This document shows positions 38,133-47,882 of a stretch of DNA of 64,000 nt, piece by piece. The position numbers and the translations under genes were made by a program. The DNA is from Planctomycetaceae bacterium (GTDB lineage Bacteria > Planctomycetota > Planctomycetia > Planctomycetales > Planctomycetaceae), in assembly GCA_024742875.1 (NCBI GenBank), contig JANSXP010000004.1, positions 159,284 to 223,283 on the forward strand, given 5' to 3'. The notes under the pieces were generated by a model that was not told the origin of the DNA, did not search any database, and saw nothing but the letters and a program-made list of their open reading frames with translations. How positions within the stretch are numbered: position 1 is the first letter of the stretch; each line of letters begins with the position of its first letter.

Positions 38133-39383
38133 ATGTTTCCACCGTCGAGCCGAACGCAGCGCCGCCAAGGAAGTCCTGAAGTGAAATCTGACAAATCAAA
38201 ACAACGTCCCTTCGTTTTGCACACCCGTGTCGTGACAGGCACAGGAGGCGGGCCGGAGAAGACCATTCTGAACTCCCCCCGGTTTCTGCAGCCATACGGT
38301 ATCGACTCGGCCTGTTTGTTCATGCGACCGCCGGAAGACCGGGGGTTCGCATCGCTCGAAGCGAAGGCCGCCGCTGCAGACGCTCCGATCATTGGCGTGG
38401 ATGACCGCGGACCACTGGACCGCAGTGTGCTGACCGAGTGCATTCGCATCTGCAAAGAACGCAACGTCGATATCTGGCACGGCCACGACTACAAGAGTAA
38501 CGCGCTGGGGCTTTGGGTACGTCGCCATCACCCGATGCACCTGGTAACGACGGCTCACGGCTGGGTCCGCTTCACTGCCAAAACACCACTGTACTACTGC
38601 ATCGACCGCTTCTGCATGAAACGACACGATCGTGTAATCTGTGTGTCACAGGATCTGCAGCAACGGTGTCTGGGTCTGGGAATCCGCGATGACCGTCTGT
38701 CGCTGATTGACAATGCCATCGTGGCCGAAGACTACGATCCCTCGCCCCCCACTCTCGCGGAACGTCGACGATTCGGTTTTGATGACCAGCACATTCTGCT
38801 TGGTGCGGCAGGACGCCTGTCCGAAGAAAAAGGGTTTGCTCACCTGATCAGCGCCGTTTATCGACTGGTCCGCAGCGGACATCCGGTGGGACTGCTGATC
38901 GCCGGTGAAGGGCACCTGAAAGAAACACTCGAACAGCAGATACGTGATCTGCAGCTGGAGAATCACGTTCGTCTTACTGGTTTTCTGAAAGACCCCCGCG
39001 AACTGTATCGCGCCATTGACGTGTTTGTGCTCAGCAGTCTGCGGGAAGGTCTGCCGAACGTGGTGCTGGAAGCCATGGCGTCCGGCCGAGCCGTGGTGAC
39101 GACCAACGTCAATGGGATCCCTCGTCTTGTGGAATCCGGCAGGAACGGAATCGTCGTGAACGCGGACAGCGTTGACCACCTGTTCCACGGCATTCGAGAC
39201 GTTCTCGAATCAGATCACGAGCGCCAACAGATCGCTCAGTCGGGTCGCGAGACCGTCGAGACGCGTTTCAGCTTTCAACGGCGGATGGAACACATCGTCA
39301 GCATTTATCGCGGACTGAGCAGAGATCTGGCGAATCGCATTGCCGAACGGCCGGTCTCGTCACACCAGCTGCAAACCGTTTAG
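38133..39383 (+). CDS. Glycosyltransferase family 4 protein
   Basis: A 416-residue GT-B enzyme. TGTGGGPEKTILN and IWHGHDYKSNALG form the N-terminal half; AAGRLSEEKGFAHLI, LLIAGEGHLKE and FVLSSLREGLPNVVLEAMASG form the donor-binding half with its E-x7-E. ATG 38133 abuts the preceding TGA (TGAATG); GTG 38181 with AAGGAAG upstream is a good alternative that would remove 16 residues of no family likeness. It is the fifth gene of the operon. Confidence 0.9.
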   Translation: MFPPSSRTQRRQGSPEVKSDKSKQRPFVLHTRVVTGTGGGPEKTILNSPRFLQPYGIDSACLFMRPPEDRGFASLEAKAAAADAPIIGVDDRGPLDRSVLTECIRICKERNVDIWHGHDYKSNALGLWVRRHHPMHLVTTAHGWVRFTAKTPLYYCIDRFCMKRHDRVICVSQDLQQRCLGLGIRDDRLSLIDNAIVAEDYDPSPPTLAERRRFGFDDQHILLGAAGRLSEEKGFAHLISAVYRLVRSGHPVGLLIAGEGHLKETLEQQIRDLQLENHVRLTGFLKDPRELYRAIDVFVLSSLREGLPNVVLEAMASGRAVVTTNVNGIPRLVESGRNGIVVNADSVDHLFHGIRDVLESDHERQQIAQSGRETVETRFSFQRRMEHIVSIYRGLSRDLANRIAERPVSSHQLQTV

Positions 39384-39444
39384 CCCACGCCTGGCTAATC
39401 TGTACTTCACTGTTGAACTTCACGACGCCCACAGCAAGAGCATC

Positions 39445-40506
39445 ATGACTCCAACCATCGCCCCGCCCCCGAAACTGACTGTCTGCGGCGGTACCACGCC
39501 GCCGCCGCAGTGGAACGACTATCTCACCCGTTTTGGCTATGACGGCTTTCATCTGCGTCAGGAATGGGCCCACGTGTTTCGCACGGCACTGCGGCACCAG
39601 CCGCGTTTTCTGTGGGCCACCCGCGGAAACGACATTGCGGGTGTACTGCCCCTCATGCACGTCACCGGTCCGATCTTCGGCAGCTTTCTGGCGAGCCAGC
39701 CCTACCTGAATACCGGGGGCGTGCTGGCCGACTCTCCGGAAATTGCCGCCCGACTGATTGATGAGGCCGTGATGCTGGCCGATGAACTGGATGTCAAACA
39801 TCTGGAACTTCGCCACGAACAGCACGTTGAACATCCGCGACTGAACGCCACGTCCAGCGAAAAGGTGCATATGCGACTGCCGCTGCCGACATCAACCGAC
39901 GCCCTGTGGGACAGCCTGAAGTCGAAAGTACGCAGTCAGATTCGCAAGCCGCTGAACAATGTCGAACTGAGCGTCGAATTTGGCCAGCACGATCAGCTGG
40001 ACAGTTTTTATCACATCTTCTGCCGCAACATGCGTGATCTGGGAACTCCGCCGTTCTCTCCGCACCTGTTTCGTCTGATGCTCGAGCAATTCCCCGATAA
40101 CGCCGAAATCTGCACTGTGCGGTTCAATGGAACAGCAGTCGCATCCGGCTTTCTGATACATGGCCCGGGCACCACCCTGATTCCCAGTGCCAGCGCCCTG
40201 CGGGAATACAACAAAACCAGCTGCAACATGCTGATGTACTGGCACGCGCTGTCACGATCCATCGAGCGAGGACAGCAGGTGTTTGACTTTGGTCGCAGTT
40301 CGGTTGACGCAGGCACACATAAATTCAAAAAGCAGTGGGGATCGCTCGAGTATCCGGCCATCTGGCAGTATTACGGCCGCAAAGGCAGCGTTACCGATGC
40401 CCGTCCGAACAGCGGCAAATACGATCGCATGATCGAAACCTGGAAGAAGCTGCCAGTGTGGGTGACGAAACTTGTGGGCCCGTCCATCGTCCGCGGAATT
40501 CCTTAG
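39445..40506 (+). CDS. FemAB-like GNAT-fold protein, exosortase-associated
   Basis: A 353-residue protein of the FemAB/GNAT superfamily. It has GVLPLMHVTGPIFGSFLASQP, KVRSQIRKPLNNVE, NMLMYWHALSRSIERGQQVFDFGRSS and TFKKQWGSLEYP-like KFKKQWGS segments. These fit the family called FemAB-related, PEP-CTERM-associated. The family is thought to attach amino acids to sugars or lipid-linked polymers. ATG 39445 has AAGAG upstream. The TAG overlaps the convergent TAA of the endonuclease gene by two bases (TTAG). Confidence 0.85.
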   Translation: MTPTIAPPPKLTVCGGTTPPPQWNDYLTRFGYDGFHLRQEWAHVFRTALRHQPRFLWATRGNDIAGVLPLMHVTGPIFGSFLASQPYLNTGGVLADSPEIAARLIDEAVMLADELDVKHLELRHEQHVEHPRLNATSSEKVHMRLPLPTSTDALWDSLKSKVRSQIRKPLNNVELSVEFGQHDQLDSFYHIFCRNMRDLGTPPFSPHLFRLMLEQFPDNAEICTVRFNGTAVASGFLIHGPGTTLIPSASALREYNKTSCNMLMYWHALSRSIERGQQVFDFGRSSVDAGTHKFKKQWGSLEYPAIWQYYGRKGSVTDARPNSGKYDRMIETWKKLPVWVTKLVGPSIVRGIP

Positions 40507-41567
40507 CGAGCGGCCTCAGTCTCAGTCGGTCTGTCAGCAGCAACCGTGAAATCCGTAATCACGGGTCGGTGATCAGAACACGTCGTCCACAGAATCTGTG
40601 TGCGATGAAACGCGATCTGCCGACTACCCCAGAGATGATCGATGGCGATCACCGGCAGGGGCATGGGCCACGTTGTGTGCAGTCCCTGCCCGCTGGTTTC
40701 AAAAGCAGAGTGAAATTCTTCGCGAATGGGGTCGAAGTAACGGCTGTCCACCGGCGTATTCAGGTCGCCCACGAACATCACAGGGCCATGCAGTGTCTGT
40801 AGAACCTCGTGCAGTTTTTCGATGTGACGGCGGCGGTGCGACAGCAGATCACTGGCGAAATCGCAGAACAGAATCGTCACTCGCTGTCCAGCGACGGCCA
40901 CCTCGACCGCCTCGTAATTGCCACCTTTGATCCAGGCCAGTCGACGATGCCCGAGAATCGGATAACGAGACAGCAGCATCAGCCGACGCGGCAGATCCAG
41001 CCGCTGATAGCCTGGATAATGCTGCTGAAACCACGCCGCGCTGCGTGTCTTCAGAGTCTCCGCTTCAGCGAGCGCCAGAATGCCAGGACGGGCGTCACGA
41101 ATGACGGCCTCGATACGACTCCAGCCCAGTTGACCGTCACACGCATTCCACAACATCAGGCGAAACGTGGTGGCCGGCAGCGGCAGGGTCGCGTTGCCGA
41201 CATACTGGCTGCGCCACGCCCAGCCTGCCACAAGCGGCAGACACAACAGCAAAAGTCTGCGACGACCGCGCAAGCGTGCAGGGGCCATCAGCAATCCCCC
41301 CAGCACGAGCAGGCACATGGCGGCCGGAGACGTGACGTAGTAAATCAGGCCCGTCCACAGATAGCTGTCGCGTACGGTCAGACGCACGGCGGTCCCGCAC
41401 CCCAGCGCCAATATCACGGCGTTGACACTGAACTGCCGCAACCGCGCCCGCCATCCCAATGGCCGCCATCCCAATGGCCGACTGTCATTGGGTAAACAAC
41501 GATCGGAACCCGAGTTGTCCCGGGAGCTATGGTCAGCCGCAGACACGACAGCCCTCACGACGGGCAA
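40503..41567 (-). CDS. Membrane-anchored endonuclease/exonuclease/phosphatase-family protein
   Basis: The 354-residue protein has three hydrophobic helices in its first ~110 residues and a DNase I-like fold after FRLMLWNACDGQLGW. Metal and active-site residues appear in MLWNAC, LALAEAET, MFVGDLNTPVDS and IDHLWGS ... CSDHRPVITDF. Substrates in this family range from DNA to phosphoinositides. The start overlaps the ThiF-like gene by 35 bases. A short duplication (GWRPLGWR) lies in the N-terminus, from a 15-bp tandem repeat. Confidence 0.85.
   Translation of the reverse strand: MPVVRAVVSAADHSSRDNSGSDRCLPNDSRPLGWRPLGWRARLRQFSVNAVILALGCGTAVRLTVRDSYLWTGLIYYVTSPAAMCLLVLGGLLMAPARLRGRRRLLLLCLPLVAGWAWRSQYVGNATLPLPATTFRLMLWNACDGQLGWSRIEAVIRDARPGILALAEAETLKTRSAAWFQQHYPGYQRLDLPRRLMLLSRYPILGHRRLAWIKGGNYEAVEVAVAGQRVTILFCDFASDLLSHRRRHIEKLHEVLQTLHGPVMFVGDLNTPVDSRYFDPIREEFHSAFETSGQGLHTTWPMPLPVIAIDHLWGSRQIAFHRTQILWTTCSDHRPVITDFTVAADRPTETEAAR
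41448..41477. repeat. 15-bp tandem duplication inside the endonuclease gene
   Basis: CCGCCATCCCAATGG occurs twice in tandem and encodes a duplicated RPLGW segment. It is in frame and lies ahead of the first membrane helix, so it is probably neutral. Confidence 0.9.
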
Positions 41568-42276
41568 TGGGCAATTGGCGGAACGCCATGGTCCGCAGGT
41601 TGATCCACTGCATCCGTCCGGCCAGGGGTTCTCCGATTCCCGTCAACAGCTTGATCACTTCCACGACCGCCATCGAGGCAATCATTCCGGAGACTGCCCC
41701 GAAAACGGGGAACTCGCGTTTCCAGTTGGGAGGTGACTGCGGATACAGGCACGCCAGACAGGGGGTCTGCCCGGGAATGAGTGTGGTCAGCTGCGCGTCC
41801 AGATCATACATCGCGCATTCCACCAGGGGCTTTTGCTGCTGCACGCACGCGGCGTTCATGGCGAATCGCTCTTCATACAGCGGCGCAGCATCCACCACGA
41901 TATCCACCTGCCCCACCAGTTCTGCGGCGTTGTCAGGCGAGAGGTTTTCACCCACTGGAACAAGCTCCACGTGGGGATTCAATTCCCGCAAACGACGTTC
42001 GGCCGATTCAATGCGCGGCTTGCCCAGCCAGTCGGTGGTCATCAGCAACTGCCGATTCAAATCGCTGGGCTTCACGTTGCCAGCATGCGCCAGCACAAGT
42101 CTGCCAATTCCGGCGGCGGCCAGGTAATAGGCGACTGTGCCGCCCACACCGCCCAGCCGGGAAACGAGCACACTGGCCTGCTTCAGCTTCTGCTGGCCCT
42201 GTTCACCTACGTCCGGCGTCCAGATTTGCCACTCATACCGAGCGCGCTCCGCGTCGGAAAGCCGTCGTTCTGTCAT
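41533..42276 (-). CDS. MoeB/ThiF/HesA-type adenylyltransferase
   Basis: A 247-residue E1-like enzyme that adenylates the C-terminal Gly-Gly of a MoaD/ThiS partner. The nucleotide loop is SRLGGVGGTVAYYLAAAG, followed by DLNRQLL with its catalytic Arg and zinc-ligand pairs CLAC and CRVC. ATG 42276 has AGGGA. The MoaD-like gene is directly upstream in the same operon, giving a natural partner. The path (molybdopterin, thiamine, or another sulfur carrier) is not fixed by sequence. Confidence 0.9.
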   Translation of the reverse strand: MTERRLSDAERARYEWQIWTPDVGEQGQQKLKQASVLVSRLGGVGGTVAYYLAAAGIGRLVLAHAGNVKPSDLNRQLLMTTDWLGKPRIESAERRLRELNPHVELVPVGENLSPDNAAELVGQVDIVVDAAPLYEERFAMNAACVQQQKPLVECAMYDLDAQLTTLIPGQTPCLACLYPQSPPNWKREFPVFGAVSGMIASMAVVEVIKLLTGIGEPLAGRMQWINLRTMAFRQLPIARREGCRVCG

Positions 42277-42291
42277 GATTCTGTCCCTGAG

Positions 42292-42576
42292 TTATCCGCC
42301 GGAAATCGGGGGAAGCAACAGCACCGTATCACCGTCGGCCAGCGATCGAGCGGCGGCCGCAGAGTGCTCCACGGGCTGGTCATTCACAAACACGAGCAGA
42401 CTGGGCAGCAGTTCTCCGTTCTCCGCCAGCAGTCGGGGCCGCAGTTGCTCATTTTGCCCGGCGACATGCTGCAGCAGTTCCAGCAGACTCCCCACGCCTT
42501 CCGCGTCGATCACCGCCTCGGCCTGCCCGGCCACCTCACGCAGCTGGGCCTCATACACCATTGTGATTTTCAGCAT
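42292..42576 (-). CDS. MoaD/ThiS-family sulfur carrier
   Basis: A 94-residue ubiquitin-like protein ending LLPPISGG, the diglycine needed for adenylation and thiocarboxylation. ATG 42576 follows GAGG eight bases upstream. The TTG at 42582 in the track is not needed. It is 15 bases upstream of the ThiF-like gene. Confidence 0.88.
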   Translation of the reverse strand: MLKITMVYEAQLREVAGQAEAVIDAEGVGSLLELLQHVAGQNEQLRPRLLAENGELLPSLLVFVNDQPVEHSAAAARSLADGDTVLLLPPISGG

Positions 42577-42596
42577 CTCCAAGCCTCGCGTTCCCT

Positions 42597-43241
42597 TTAC
42601 ACTGTCTGTTCCCGGACGTGACCATCTTCCAGCAGAAATCTTCGGCTGGCCAGCTCACGCGCTTCTGCCTGACTGTGTGTGATGTGCAGCGTGGTCACAC
42701 CCGTGGATCGCGTGACGTTGCGCAACAACTCATACATTTCGCAGCGCGTCTGTTCATCGAGCGCACTGAACGGTTCGTCCAGCAGCAGCACGGAGGGACG
42801 AAAGGCGAGCGCCCGCCCCAGTGCCACACGCTGCGACTCGCCTCCGCTGAGCGCGTCGATGGATCGGGACAGCAGCCTCTCAACCCCCAGCAGCGACGAC
42901 AGCTCTTTGACCCGCGCGGCTGTTTCCGGCCCACTGACTTTGCGAATCTTCAGGCCAAACTCCAGATGCTCGGCAACCGTCATGGTCGGAAACAGGGCCA
43001 GATCCTGCGGTACAAAACCGGTCTGACGATCGGCGGGTGGCCAGCGGGTCACGTCCTGCCCACGAATCAGTATCTGACCGGATGCCACCGTTCTCAGACC
43101 GCAGATGGCTTCCAGAATCGTGGTCTTGCCCTGTCCGGTCTGCCCCATGAGCACAGCGTACTCGCCGGCGTCGATGGTGAACGACACGTTCGACAGCGAA
43201 AACTGTCCGGCAACAATCGTGACGTCTTTGAGTTCGATCAT
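42597..43241 (-). CDS. ABC transporter ATP-binding protein (molybdate/tungstate-like)
   Basis: A 214-residue ABC ATPase with Walker A GQTGQGKTT, Q-loop FVPQDLAL, signature LSGGESQRVALGRAL, Walker B VLLLDEPFSALD and the H-loop ITHSQAEA. It resembles ModC/WtpC ATPases that energise molybdate or tungstate uptake, but lacks the C-terminal MOP domain. No permease or binding-protein gene is adjacent. It leads an operon with MoaD, MoeB/ThiF and the endonuclease, which supports a cofactor-metal link by inference. Confidence 0.85.
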   Translation of the reverse strand: MIELKDVTIVAGQFSLSNVSFTIDAGEYAVLMGQTGQGKTTILEAICGLRTVASGQILIRGQDVTRWPPADRQTGFVPQDLALFPTMTVAEHLEFGLKIRKVSGPETAARVKELSSLLGVERLLSRSIDALSGGESQRVALGRALAFRPSVLLLDEPFSALDEQTRCEMYELLRNVTRSTGVTTLHITHSQAEARELASRRFLLEDGHVREQTV

Positions 43242-43289
43242 GCCGCACCTGCGGTTTCCGGAAGGCTCATCAGTCTCTGCTTCATCGGT

Positions 43290-44681
43290 TCACTTCGTCT
43301 TACGCGCCACTTCCGGACGATTGACCGATGGAAAGGCGGCAGACAGCTGACGTTTCACATTCGCGTGCTGAGGAGCGTCGGCCAGATTGTTCCACTCATA
43401 AGGATCCGCGTCGTGATCGTAGAGTTCTTCGCTGCCATCTTCGTAGCGGATGTATCGCCACTTTTCTGAGCGGACCGCATGCCGATTGCGTCCGTGAGTC
43501 GTCAGCGCCGGATGAGGCCAGGCGGCCGCCGGATCGCGGAGCAGTGAAACGATACTGCGGCCCTTAACGTGTTCGGGGACCGGCAGGTCTGTCAGTTCAC
43601 ACAACGTGGGATAAATGCTCATGAAGTCCACTGTTCTGGAGCTGATCGCTCCCTGTGGAGTCACTCCCGGCGCCTTCCAGATGAGCGGTGCGCGAGTGGC
43701 TTCTTCCCACAGGGCGAATTTTCGCCAGTGGTGCTTTTCGCCCAGATGCCAGCCATGGTCGCCCCACAGCACCACGATGGTATTGTCAAAATGTGCGGAC
43801 GCCTCGAACGCATCCAGCAGTCGTCCCAGTTGCGTGTCCGCATAAGTCACCGAAGCAAGGTACGCCTGGATGGCCTGCTTCCACGCCTTGCCGTCACGAA
43901 TCGCACGATGATCACCGCCCGGCTTTGCCGTCTTTACGCCTAGTTCCGGAATGTCGTCCAGATCATTTTCCCGGAAGGGGGGCAGTTCGATCTGTTCCAG
44001 CGGATGCATGTCAAAATATTTTTTGGGCACGCTCCACGGCATGTGCGGCCGAAAGATGCCGCACGCGAGGAAAAAGGGGCGCTTGCGTCCTGTTTGCTGC
44101 AGTTCTTCGATGCAGTAGTTCACCGTGAAGTAATCGCCAACAGCGTCATCTTCGCCTTTGAGCACACTCCACCGCACACCGTTGAAGTCACTCTTGCTGA
44201 ACGCCCCCAGCGATCGCACTTTGGGACGCTTCAGATAGTCATCCCACTCCTGACGTCGACCATACGTGCCGTGGTAAATTTTGCCCGCTCCAGTCACCCG
44301 ATAACCGTGTGCGCGAAAATGAGAGTTGAGCGTCTGCTCGGGCGCGATGTGGGGACGATAATCGTTGGAATTGTGGTACACGCCTGTTGTCGACGGCCGC
44401 ATACCGGACATGAGCGCGGCGCGGGAGGGGTTGCAGGCGGGCGCTGCACAGTAGGCGTGCCGAAAGCTGACCCCCCAGGCAGCCAGGCGATCCAGCTGTG
44501 GCGTGATGGTCTGTCGATTGCGCTGCAGGTGTCCGACCCAGTGGTTGAGGTCGTCGACGGCGATGAACAGCACATTGGGGGGCGACTGATCGGCGGTTGC
44601 CGGCCCGATTGCCAGCAGACAGAAGGCAATTGCCAGACACCCCGTCCCCTCTGTTGATCTTCGTGACGTTGCATCACGCAT
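43290..44681 (-). CDS. Sulfatase, iduronate-2-sulfatase-like
   Basis: A 463-residue secreted formylglycine sulfatase. The signal peptide region (CLAIAFCLLAIGPATA) is followed by NVLFIAVDDLNHWVG (metal DD) and the CxPSR motif as CNPSRAALMSGMRP. The Cys of this motif is oxidised to formylglycine by a maturase elsewhere. Additional metal residues are in LWGDHGWHLGEK. GGGAGGCGTGGGA precedes the chosen ATG 44681. The substrate (a sulfated polysaccharide) is inferred from family and organism type. It is next to a PilZ gene on the other strand. Confidence 0.92.
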   Translation of the reverse strand: MRDATSRRSTEGTGCLAIAFCLLAIGPATADQSPPNVLFIAVDDLNHWVGHLQRNRQTITPQLDRLAAWGVSFRHAYCAAPACNPSRAALMSGMRPSTTGVYHNSNDYRPHIAPEQTLNSHFRAHGYRVTGAGKIYHGTYGRRQEWDDYLKRPKVRSLGAFSKSDFNGVRWSVLKGEDDAVGDYFTVNYCIEELQQTGRKRPFFLACGIFRPHMPWSVPKKYFDMHPLEQIELPPFRENDLDDIPELGVKTAKPGGDHRAIRDGKAWKQAIQAYLASVTYADTQLGRLLDAFEASAHFDNTIVVLWGDHGWHLGEKHHWRKFALWEEATRAPLIWKAPGVTPQGAISSRTVDFMSIYPTLCELTDLPVPEHVKGRSIVSLLRDPAAAWPHPALTTHGRNRHAVRSEKWRYIRYEDGSEELYDHDADPYEWNNLADAPQHANVKRQLSAAFPSVNRPEVARKTK

Positions 44682-44953
44682 TCCCACGCCTCCCAAAACT
44701 ACTGATTGGTGGCCACGGATTGGGCCACGGATTGAGGCGGTCAGCCGACACAGTCGGTGCGACCGTCATCACCACACGCCTAATTCGTGCGGACAGGCTA
44801 CTGCCTGACGATTTTCACGCAAGTATGAGTCTGATGCAAAATGGCAACATACGCTGCACTGTGTTCTGACAGGCCATCGAGACGCCGGCCAGCAGGACAA
44901 ACCGGACACGACGAATTTCGTGTGAATTCCGAGCACACAGAAGGGACCTCACC

Positions 44954-45721
44954 ATGAAGACATCCATTGCCAACCGTTACGCCGCGCGCATGCTGGCCGC
45001 CCGCACGCCCGCTGATTGCTGGCAGTGGCCCCAGTCCGCCGGCAATTCTCCGGCGGCTCCCGACCCACGCCTGCTCGATGGAGAAATTCGAGGCCTCACG
45101 GCGCGGGTCACTCTCGGAGATGGCACGCTGGTCGAAGCCGGCATTCGGGCAGTCTCGCAGCACGACGTGGTGCTGCTGGTTAACGACCCAGCAAAGATTC
45201 CCGTACAGGGGCAGATCGTCAGCATGCGTGTCTGCCTGAAAGGTGACGTCCTGCTGGATGAGTTGCAATGCATTCTGCACTGGTCGGGAATTGTCCACGG
45301 TCAGGCACTGGTCGCACTGTTCACCGTGGAGCCCATGGGAGCCATCGCCAAACAGTGGCAGGGATCGGGACAGCGGGGCGAGATTCGGTTTCCCATTGAT
45401 GTGCCAGCCGCTCTGGAGTGCGAAGAAGACGAACCGGCCTATGGGCGAATCGTCGACTACTCGCTGAGCGGCTGTCGTTTTCACTGTGTCGACGAAATCG
45501 AGCTGAGCGTGGAGTATGAAACGACCGTGCTGTTCCCGCATGCAACCGTAGAACTGAATCTCACACCACGCTGGGTGCTGAACTCAGAAGACAGTTTTCA
45601 GCTGGGATGTTCGTTCCGACCGGAGCAGGGCGTGTTGATGGCCTGCCGACATCACCCGGCTGCCACGGGACTGAGTTTTCCGCTGGAACCCAAAACAGCC
45701 GACTGGACGCCGCAAAGCTAA
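44954..45721 (+). CDS. PilZ-domain protein
   Basis: A 255-residue protein whose C-terminal half has the c-di-GMP-binding pair: RGEIR (RxxxR) followed by DYSLSG ((D/N)xSxxG) about 30 residues later, near residues 139-172. The N-terminal half looks like a PilZ-like beta domain (EIRGLTARVTLGDGTLVEAG). AGGGA precedes the ATG. c-di-GMP binding by the visible motifs is likely. It may link second-messenger level to the surface polysaccharide or sulfatase genes nearby, but no operon connection is visible. Its stop codon lies in a tandem repeat. Confidence 0.85.
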   Translation: MKTSIANRYAARMLAARTPADCWQWPQSAGNSPAAPDPRLLDGEIRGLTARVTLGDGTLVEAGIRAVSQHDVVLLVNDPAKIPVQGQIVSMRVCLKGDVLLDELQCILHWSGIVHGQALVALFTVEPMGAIAKQWQGSGQRGEIRFPIDVPAALECEEDEPAYGRIVDYSLSGCRFHCVDEIELSVEYETTVLFPHATVELNLTPRWVLNSEDSFQLGCSFRPEQGVLMACRHHPAATGLSFPLEPKTADWTPQS

Positions 45722-45781
45722 CGCGCCGCAAAGCTAACGCGCCGCAAAGCTAACGCGCCGCAAAGCTAACGCGCCGCAAAG
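45709..45781. repeat. 16-bp tandem repeat, 4.5 copies, carrying the PilZ stop codon
   Basis: GCCGCAAAGCTAACGC is repeated four times head to tail and then breaks in a partial copy. Each copy contains the TAA that ends the PilZ gene, so the first copy supplies the real stop and the rest lie in the convergent spacer. Slippage-prone and probably variable. Confidence 0.93.
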
Positions 45782-45815
45782 ACTGCCAGGCCGCACGAAG
45801 CGGCCCGGCATACTG

Positions 45816-46181
45816 TCAGCTGGATCCGGTCGGATACGTCAAATCGAACTGGGGCGAACCGACGATCGGCCACAGCACAAGAAAGTGGTGGATCATATCG
45901 CTGAAGAACAGCGCCAGCCCGATCACCAGCATCCACCAGGCCAGTGACGCTGATCTTTTCCACAATCCACTGGCGATGAGCATCATCAGGCCACCGATGT
46001 AGCTGTGATGAATCCGCACACCGCACGTCAGACCAGCGAGGACGGACGCCGTATCCCGGGTGGATTCCAGGCGGAGCCCGAACCGCAGCACGCACGTCAG
46101 CAGTTCCAGCGCAATGGTCAGGCCGATAACCCACAGCCAGAACGACGAATGACGGCCTGGGCGTTCCGCAGAAGCAACCAT
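45816..46181 (-). CDS. Small membrane protein, unknown
   Basis: A 121-residue protein with three predicted membrane helices (LWVIGLTIALELLTCVL, HHSYIGGLMMLIASGL, AWWMLVIGLALFFSDMI) and His-rich loops (IHHSY, MIHHF). No family recognised. Its ATG lies four bases after the stop of the upstream sulfatase, so it is co-transcribed. Confidence 0.7.
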   Translation of the reverse strand: MVASAERPGRHSSFWLWVIGLTIALELLTCVLRFGLRLESTRDTASVLAGLTCGVRIHHSYIGGLMMLIASGLWKRSASLAWWMLVIGLALFFSDMIHHFLVLWPIVGSPQFDLTYPTGSS

Positions 46182-46185
46182 CAGC

Positions 46186-47799
46186 TTACCGATCGCGGAC
46201 TTTGACCTGCCACTCTTTGGACATCAGGCTCATATCCGAATCGTCCTCATACTGCTGACTGAGCGCAGCGAGATCTTTCTTCAGCCCGGCAATCACCTCA
46301 GCGTAGTCGGGATTGCTGTATTCGTTTTGAATCTCGTCCGGGTCTTTCTCCAGATCGTAAAACTCCCACTCGCCGAACTGATAAAACTGAATCAGCTTGT
46401 AGCGATCTGTGCGGATCCCGTTGTGCCGGGCCACCATGTGCACGCTCGGGTACTCGTAGTAGTGGTAGTACACAGACTTCCGCCAGTCAGACGGCGTTTC
46501 CCCTTTCAGCAGTGGCACCAGCGACGCGCCCTGCATGTCCGCTGGGATGTCGGCTCCGGCCATGTTCAAAAACGTCTCGGCATAGTCCAGATTCTGCACC
46601 AGATCCGTATTCACGCTGCCAGGCTGTGTGACGCCCGGCCATTTGACGATCAGCGGCATCTTCATGGATTCGTCGTACATCCAGCGTTTGTCGAACCAGC
46701 CATGGTCACCCAGATAGAATCCCTGGTCTGACGAATAGATGACCACCGTGTTGTCGTCGAGCCCGTTCTCCTGCAGATACGTCATGAGGGTGCCCACGCT
46801 TTCGTCGACTCCCTTAATACATCTCAGATAGTTGCGGATGTAGCGATGATATTTCCACCGCACCAGTTCTTTGCCCGTCAGAGCCAGCTTACGCAGTTCG
46901 TTGTTCTTCGGTTCGAACGCCGCATCCCAGGCCTGGCGCTGAGCGGACGTCATGCGTTCCAGATTCTTCAGGCCGGAACGATCCATGGACTTGCCGGTAG
47001 GATTCCAGTTGGGCAGTTCCGGACCAAAACAATCGGCCACCAGATTGAGATGGCCGTCGATGCCCATTTCGTGAAACCGAGCCGGACTCGCATTGTCAGC
47101 ATAGTTGTCAAACAGCGTGGATGGCTCTGGAATCGTGATGTCGTCGTACAGCGTGAGATGACGCAGCGCGGGCATCCATGTGCGGTGTGGCGCTTTGTGC
47201 TGGCACATCAGCATAAACGGCTGATCACCGCCCGCGTTTTCCTTCAGCCAGTCAATCGCCACATCTGTGACGATGTCCGTGCAGTAGCCTTCAACTGTCT
47301 CACGGCCCTGGGGTGTTTTGAAGATCGGGTTGTAATACTGCCCCTGGCCTGGCAGCACCTTCCAGAAATCAAAACCCTGCGGGTCAGTTCCCAGATGCCA
47401 CTTGCCGATCATTGCCGTGCGATAGCCTTCTTTTTGCAGCAGCTTGGGAAATGTCTGCTGGTCCCCGTTGAAGCGATCACCGTTGTCCATGAAGCCATTA
47501 ACATGACTGTGCTTGCCCGTCTGAATGACAGCACGACTGGGACCACAGATGCTGTTGGTGCAGAAACTGTTCCGAAACACCATTCCCTGAGCGGCCAGCT
47601 TGTCAATATTGGGCGTGGGGTTCACGCCTTTCAGCCAGCCGTCGTAGGCACCGATGGCGTGCGGCGCATGATCATCGGTAAAGATGAAGACGATATTGGG
47701 CCGTTTGGCCGCCTCGGTCGCACGACACACGGGGGAAACGCAGACAGAAGCCGCAAGGGCGAACAACAGTACGACAGACAGACGAAGGGGATTCCGCAT
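46186..47799 (-). CDS. Sulfatase (arylsulfatase/N-sulfoglucosamine-type)
   Basis: A 537-residue secreted sulfatase. Signal peptide [33 protein letters not shown] for the metal; formylglycine motif as [28 protein letters not shown] as the late metal-site block. The substrate group is unknown, but such secreted planctomycete sulfatases act on algal or animal glycans. CGGAA precedes the ATG. It is followed by the small membrane protein and preceded by a MoaD-like gene 83 bases upstream. Confidence 0.92.
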   Translation of the reverse strand: MRNPLRLSVVLLFALAASVCVSPVCRATEAAKRPNIVFIFTDDHAPHAIGAYDGWLKGVNPTPNIDKLAAQGMVFRNSFCTNSICGPSRAVIQTGKHSHVNGFMDNGDRFNGDQQTFPKLLQKEGYRTAMIGKWHLGTDPQGFDFWKVLPGQGQYYNPIFKTPQGRETVEGYCTDIVTDVAIDWLKENAGGDQPFMLMCQHKAPHRTWMPALRHLTLYDDITIPEPSTLFDNYADNASPARFHEMGIDGHLNLVADCFGPELPNWNPTGKSMDRSGLKNLERMTSAQRQAWDAAFEPKNNELRKLALTGKELVRWKYHRYIRNYLRCIKGVDESVGTLMTYLQENGLDDNTVVIYSSDQGFYLGDHGWFDKRWMYDESMKMPLIVKWPGVTQPGSVNTDLVQNLDYAETFLNMAGADIPADMQGASLVPLLKGETPSDWRKSVYYHYYEYPSVHMVARHNGIRTDRYKLIQFYQFGEWEFYDLEKDPDEIQNEYSNPDYAEVIAGLKKDLAALSQQYEDDSDMSLMSKEWQVKVRDR

Positions 47800-47882
47800 A
47801 GTGATTCCGAACGACAGCAGGATGAACAGTCAGAACTGCCATAATCGCGGTCGCTGCGGCGAATCTCAACCGATCGCCCGAA

